A stretch of DNA of 64,000 nucleotides from Halomonas jincaotanensis (GTDB lineage Bacteria > Pseudomonadota > Gammaproteobacteria > Pseudomonadales > Halomonadaceae): assembly GCF_018448785.1 (NCBI RefSeq), contig NZ_JAHCLU010000001.1, positions 310,001 through 374,000 on the forward strand, given 5' to 3'. Position numbers and translations under genes: made by a program. The first letter of the stretch is position 1, and the number at the start of each line of letters is the position of its first letter. The notes below the pieces were generated by a model. The model had not been told where the DNA came from. It saw only the letters and a list, made by a program, of their open reading frames with translations, and searched no databases. This document shows positions 62,031 through 64,000 of this stretch, in pieces.

Positions 62031-63533
62031 TTAAGCCTTATGATTCTGTGTGTTGTAAAACCACTTGAAGCTCTTGATGATCAATGGAGATAACCAGATA
62101 AGGATAACGATTACTCCTAATGTTGCACTTATGGGGCGAGAGAAGAAGCCCAGAAAATTCCCATCCGTTCTCATCATGGCGCTCATGAAATTATTTTCTA
62201 CTGTTTTTCCCAATACCAGGCCCAGGATGGCTGGTGCCATGGGGAAACCATTTCTAACCAGTAAAAAAGCAACAAAACCTACGATCAACATCAACCAAAT
62301 ATCGATGATACTATTGTTGATGGCAAAGGCACCCACTATACAGAAGCAGAGGATGATCGGCATCAATACCCTGCTGGGTGTAATAATGAATATCTTGGAT
62401 AGCTTTATCGCAATGTAGCCGATAGGCAGCATCATCAGGTTGGCAATTATAAAGACGATGAAAAGTGCATAAATCAACCCCGATCCATCCATGAAGATGG
62501 TGGGTCCTGGGTTCATTCCTTTCATGTAGAGAACACCAATCACGATAGCGGTGATGGAGTCGCCAGGGATGCCGAATACCAACGCTGGGACCCAAGCACC
62601 ACTAATGCCGGAGTTGTTCGCCGAACTTGCATCCATGATGCCTTCAATATTTCCTTTTCCATATTCTTGCTTGTTACGAGATCTTGATTTTCCCACCGCA
62701 TAAGAGATCCATGCGGCTATGTCGGCACCTGCCCCCGGTAGGGCTCCTATCAGAGTGCCGATGGTGCTGCCTCGCAACATATTGATCCAGTGGTTTTTTA
62801 TATGTCCTTTTGCCTTGCTGAAGACGTTATCCTTGGACATTGCTGCTATATTTTTCTTCTCTGAGCTCGAGCCATAATAATTCATTAGTTCGTTCAGGGC
62901 GAACATGCCGATCATGACGGGAATGAAGTTGATGCCACCCATGAGGTCCGCGATCCCAAAGGTAAACCGGGGGGCCCCACTCATCATGTCTAGTCCTACC
63001 GTAGAAAGTAGAATGCCGAAGAGCAGGGATAGAAAAGCCTTTGTTTTTGATCCGATGGAAATGAATATGGAGCAACTAAGACCCAAGATAGCAAGCCAGA
63101 AATATTCGAAAGCGCTAAATTTAAGTGCGACTTCGGCCAGTGATTGCGCTGTAATTATTAGAACAATTGTCCCAAATATTCCACCAAAAACTGAGCAGAT
63201 CAAGTTAATACCGAGAGCTTCTCTCGCACGCCCCTTCTTGGCTAGTTGATACGACTCTGACACATAAGCCGCGGACGCAGGCGTGCCGGGAATGTTGAGA
63301 TACGTGCCTGGTATATCTCCCGCGAATATCGCCATTGCCGATGTTGTGACAATGGCGGCAATGGCTGGTGTAGGATCCATATAAAAAGTGATCGGAACGA
63401 GCAATGCCACGGCCATCGTTGCCGTTAAACCTGGAATGGCTCCGACGAAAATACCGAAAATAGCTGATAAAATGATTACTAGAAATACTTCAAGCGAAAA
63501 GACGAGATATACGCCATTGATTACAGCATCCAT
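62031..63533 (-). CDS. tctA: Tripartite tricarboxylate transporter permease TctA
   Basis: 500-residue membrane protein with about 12 helices. TctA marks: GAIPGLTATMAVALLVPITF near the start, YLNIPGTPASAAYVSESYQLAKKG, and the second half repeat GALPGAGADIAAWISYAVGKS with VFGIPGDSITAIV. Carries a carboxylate with protons or sodium, fed by TctC. The DNA is visibly AT-richer than the rest of the window (many ATA, TTT and AAT codons), suggesting recent acquisition. Overlaps tctB by 13 bp. Confidence 0.95.
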   Translation of the reverse strand: MDAVINGVYLVFSLEVFLVIILSAIFGIFVGAIPGLTATMAVALLVPITFYMDPTPAIAAIVTTSAMAIFAGDIPGTYLNIPGTPASAAYVSESYQLAKKGRAREALGINLICSVFGGIFGTIVLIITAQSLAEVALKFSAFEYFWLAILGLSCSIFISIGSKTKAFLSLLFGILLSTVGLDMMSGAPRFTFGIADLMGGINFIPVMIGMFALNELMNYYGSSSEKKNIAAMSKDNVFSKAKGHIKNHWINMLRGSTIGTLIGALPGAGADIAAWISYAVGKSRSRNKQEYGKGNIEGIMDASSANNSGISGAWVPALVFGIPGDSITAIVIGVLYMKGMNPGPTIFMDGSGLIYALFIVFIIANLMMLPIGYIAIKLSKIFIITPSRVLMPIILCFCIVGAFAINNSIIDIWLMLIVGFVAFLLVRNGFPMAPAILGLVLGKTVENNFMSAMMRTDGNFLGFFSRPISATLGVIVILIWLSPLIIKSFKWFYNTQNHKA

Positions 63534-64000
63534 TGTTTAACCTCGCCAAAAAGATCGCCTTGGGGAAGAGGGACAAGCAAGTATTGTGAGAATGCATAAT
63601 ATATCGTGAAAGACATTATGGCTGAAATGGATATAGCAGAGATAGTTGATGTTTTTCTGACTTTCATTAGAATAAACATCATGATGCTCATCGTCAACAG
63701 CGAGCCTAGGTAGTCGATAGACAGTATATAAAATATTATTAGTATTGCTGGGAGTAGCGAGTACAGCAGCGATTTCCAATCGTACGCCTTGTTTTTTTCC
63801 AATTTAATACGCTGGAGAGAATCTTTTGAGTTTCGGTAGTTATTTAATGCGAGTACTAGCCCACCAATACAAAATCCCCCTCCCACGAGGGAGGGGAAGA
63901 GGGATGGGCCGTACTGGAGGCTCTGGATCGTCGGGAATTGCTGAGCCACATAAATTGTAATGCACCCTGCAATAATGAACGTCAGCCCGATAAGAAAGTC
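63521..64000 (-). CDS. tctB: Tripartite tricarboxylate transporter TctB, 5' end cut by window edge
   Basis: Small membrane subunit. The frame is open to position 64000 and reads DFLIGLTFIIAGCITIYVAQQFP at its visible start, typical of TctB helix 1, so the gene begins outside the window and the GTG at 63949 is not the true start. Four helices and the loop YGPSLFPSLVGGGFCIGG are visible. AT-rich like tctA. The binding protein TctC would be expected further right. Confidence 0.9.
   Translation of the reverse strand, partial: DFLIGLTFIIAGCITIYVAQQFPTIQSLQYGPSLFPSLVGGGFCIGGLVLALNNYRNSKDSLQRIKLEKNKAYDWKSLLYSLLPAILIIFYILSIDYLGSLLTMSIMMFILMKVRKTSTISAISISAIMSFTIYYAFSQYLLVPLPQGDLFGEVKQWML

Overview
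The window looks like chromosome of a halophilic gammaproteobacterium close to Halomonas. The DNA is GC-rich, the exported binding proteins are rich in Asp and Glu, there are three TRAP transporters and one TctAB transporter for organic acids, and the housekeeping genes (trmJ, groSL, fxsA, pyrF, lapAB, ihfB, sdhE, nadB, pgsA, uvrC, gacA, four tRNAs) are gammaproteobacterial in sequence and partly in order. This placement rests on sequence resemblance recalled from memory; no search was run.

Layout. 1-1205: MFS transporter cut by the left edge. 1577-10021: an AraC regulator followed by a compact operon, TRAP transporter, two different histone-deacetylase-fold amidohydrolases, RidA, an ornithine-cyclodeaminase-family reductase and a fold-type-IV aminotransferase. 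This is the best candidate for an undescribed pathway: uptake of an N-acylated diamine or diamino acid (acetyl-lysine or acetyl-ornithine type), deacylation, transamination, cyclisation and imine reduction. 10293-26737: housekeeping block, interrupted by a Baeyer-Villiger-type monooxygenase fused to two DUF4242-like modules. 26763-33900: a guanidino-acid island (AruI decarboxylase, aldehyde dehydrogenase, YjiH-like permease, guanidinobutyrase/agmatinase-like ureohydrolase) with a divergent sigma54 activator and a clear -24/-12 promoter. 33964-42925: a LacI-controlled C4 sugar-acid operon (ltnD, otnK, otnC, otnI, denD) with a second TRAP system. 42963-45762: a possible short ORF, a 3-hydroxyisobutyrate-dehydrogenase-family enzyme, a DMT exporter and an HpcH/HpaI aldolase. 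45759-61880: four transcription units of sugar-acid genes around a FadR-type GntR regulator: FAH-family enzyme/FucD/FAD oxidase; SDR/pdxA2/dtnK; TRAP3/Ldh2/regulator; and SDR/FAH-family hydrolase/L-galactonate-type dehydrogenase/tagaturonate-reductase-like enzyme. 62031-64000: tctA and a right-truncated tctB in visibly AT-richer DNA.

How the parts work together. From 33964 on, the genes describe catabolism of aldonic acids: L-threonate, D-erythronate and D-threonate to DHAP, L-fuconate through a diketo-hydrolase route to pyruvate and lactate, and L-galactonate to altronate-type intermediates. A shared TATGACA-(N)-GTAT motif lies 70-95 bp upstream of three start codons in the last block and suggests one regulon. 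Several gene junctions or coding regions carry short tandem duplications (17, 24 and 25 bp periods) that touch start codons or add repeats to enzymes. No IS element, prophage or CRISPR array was seen.
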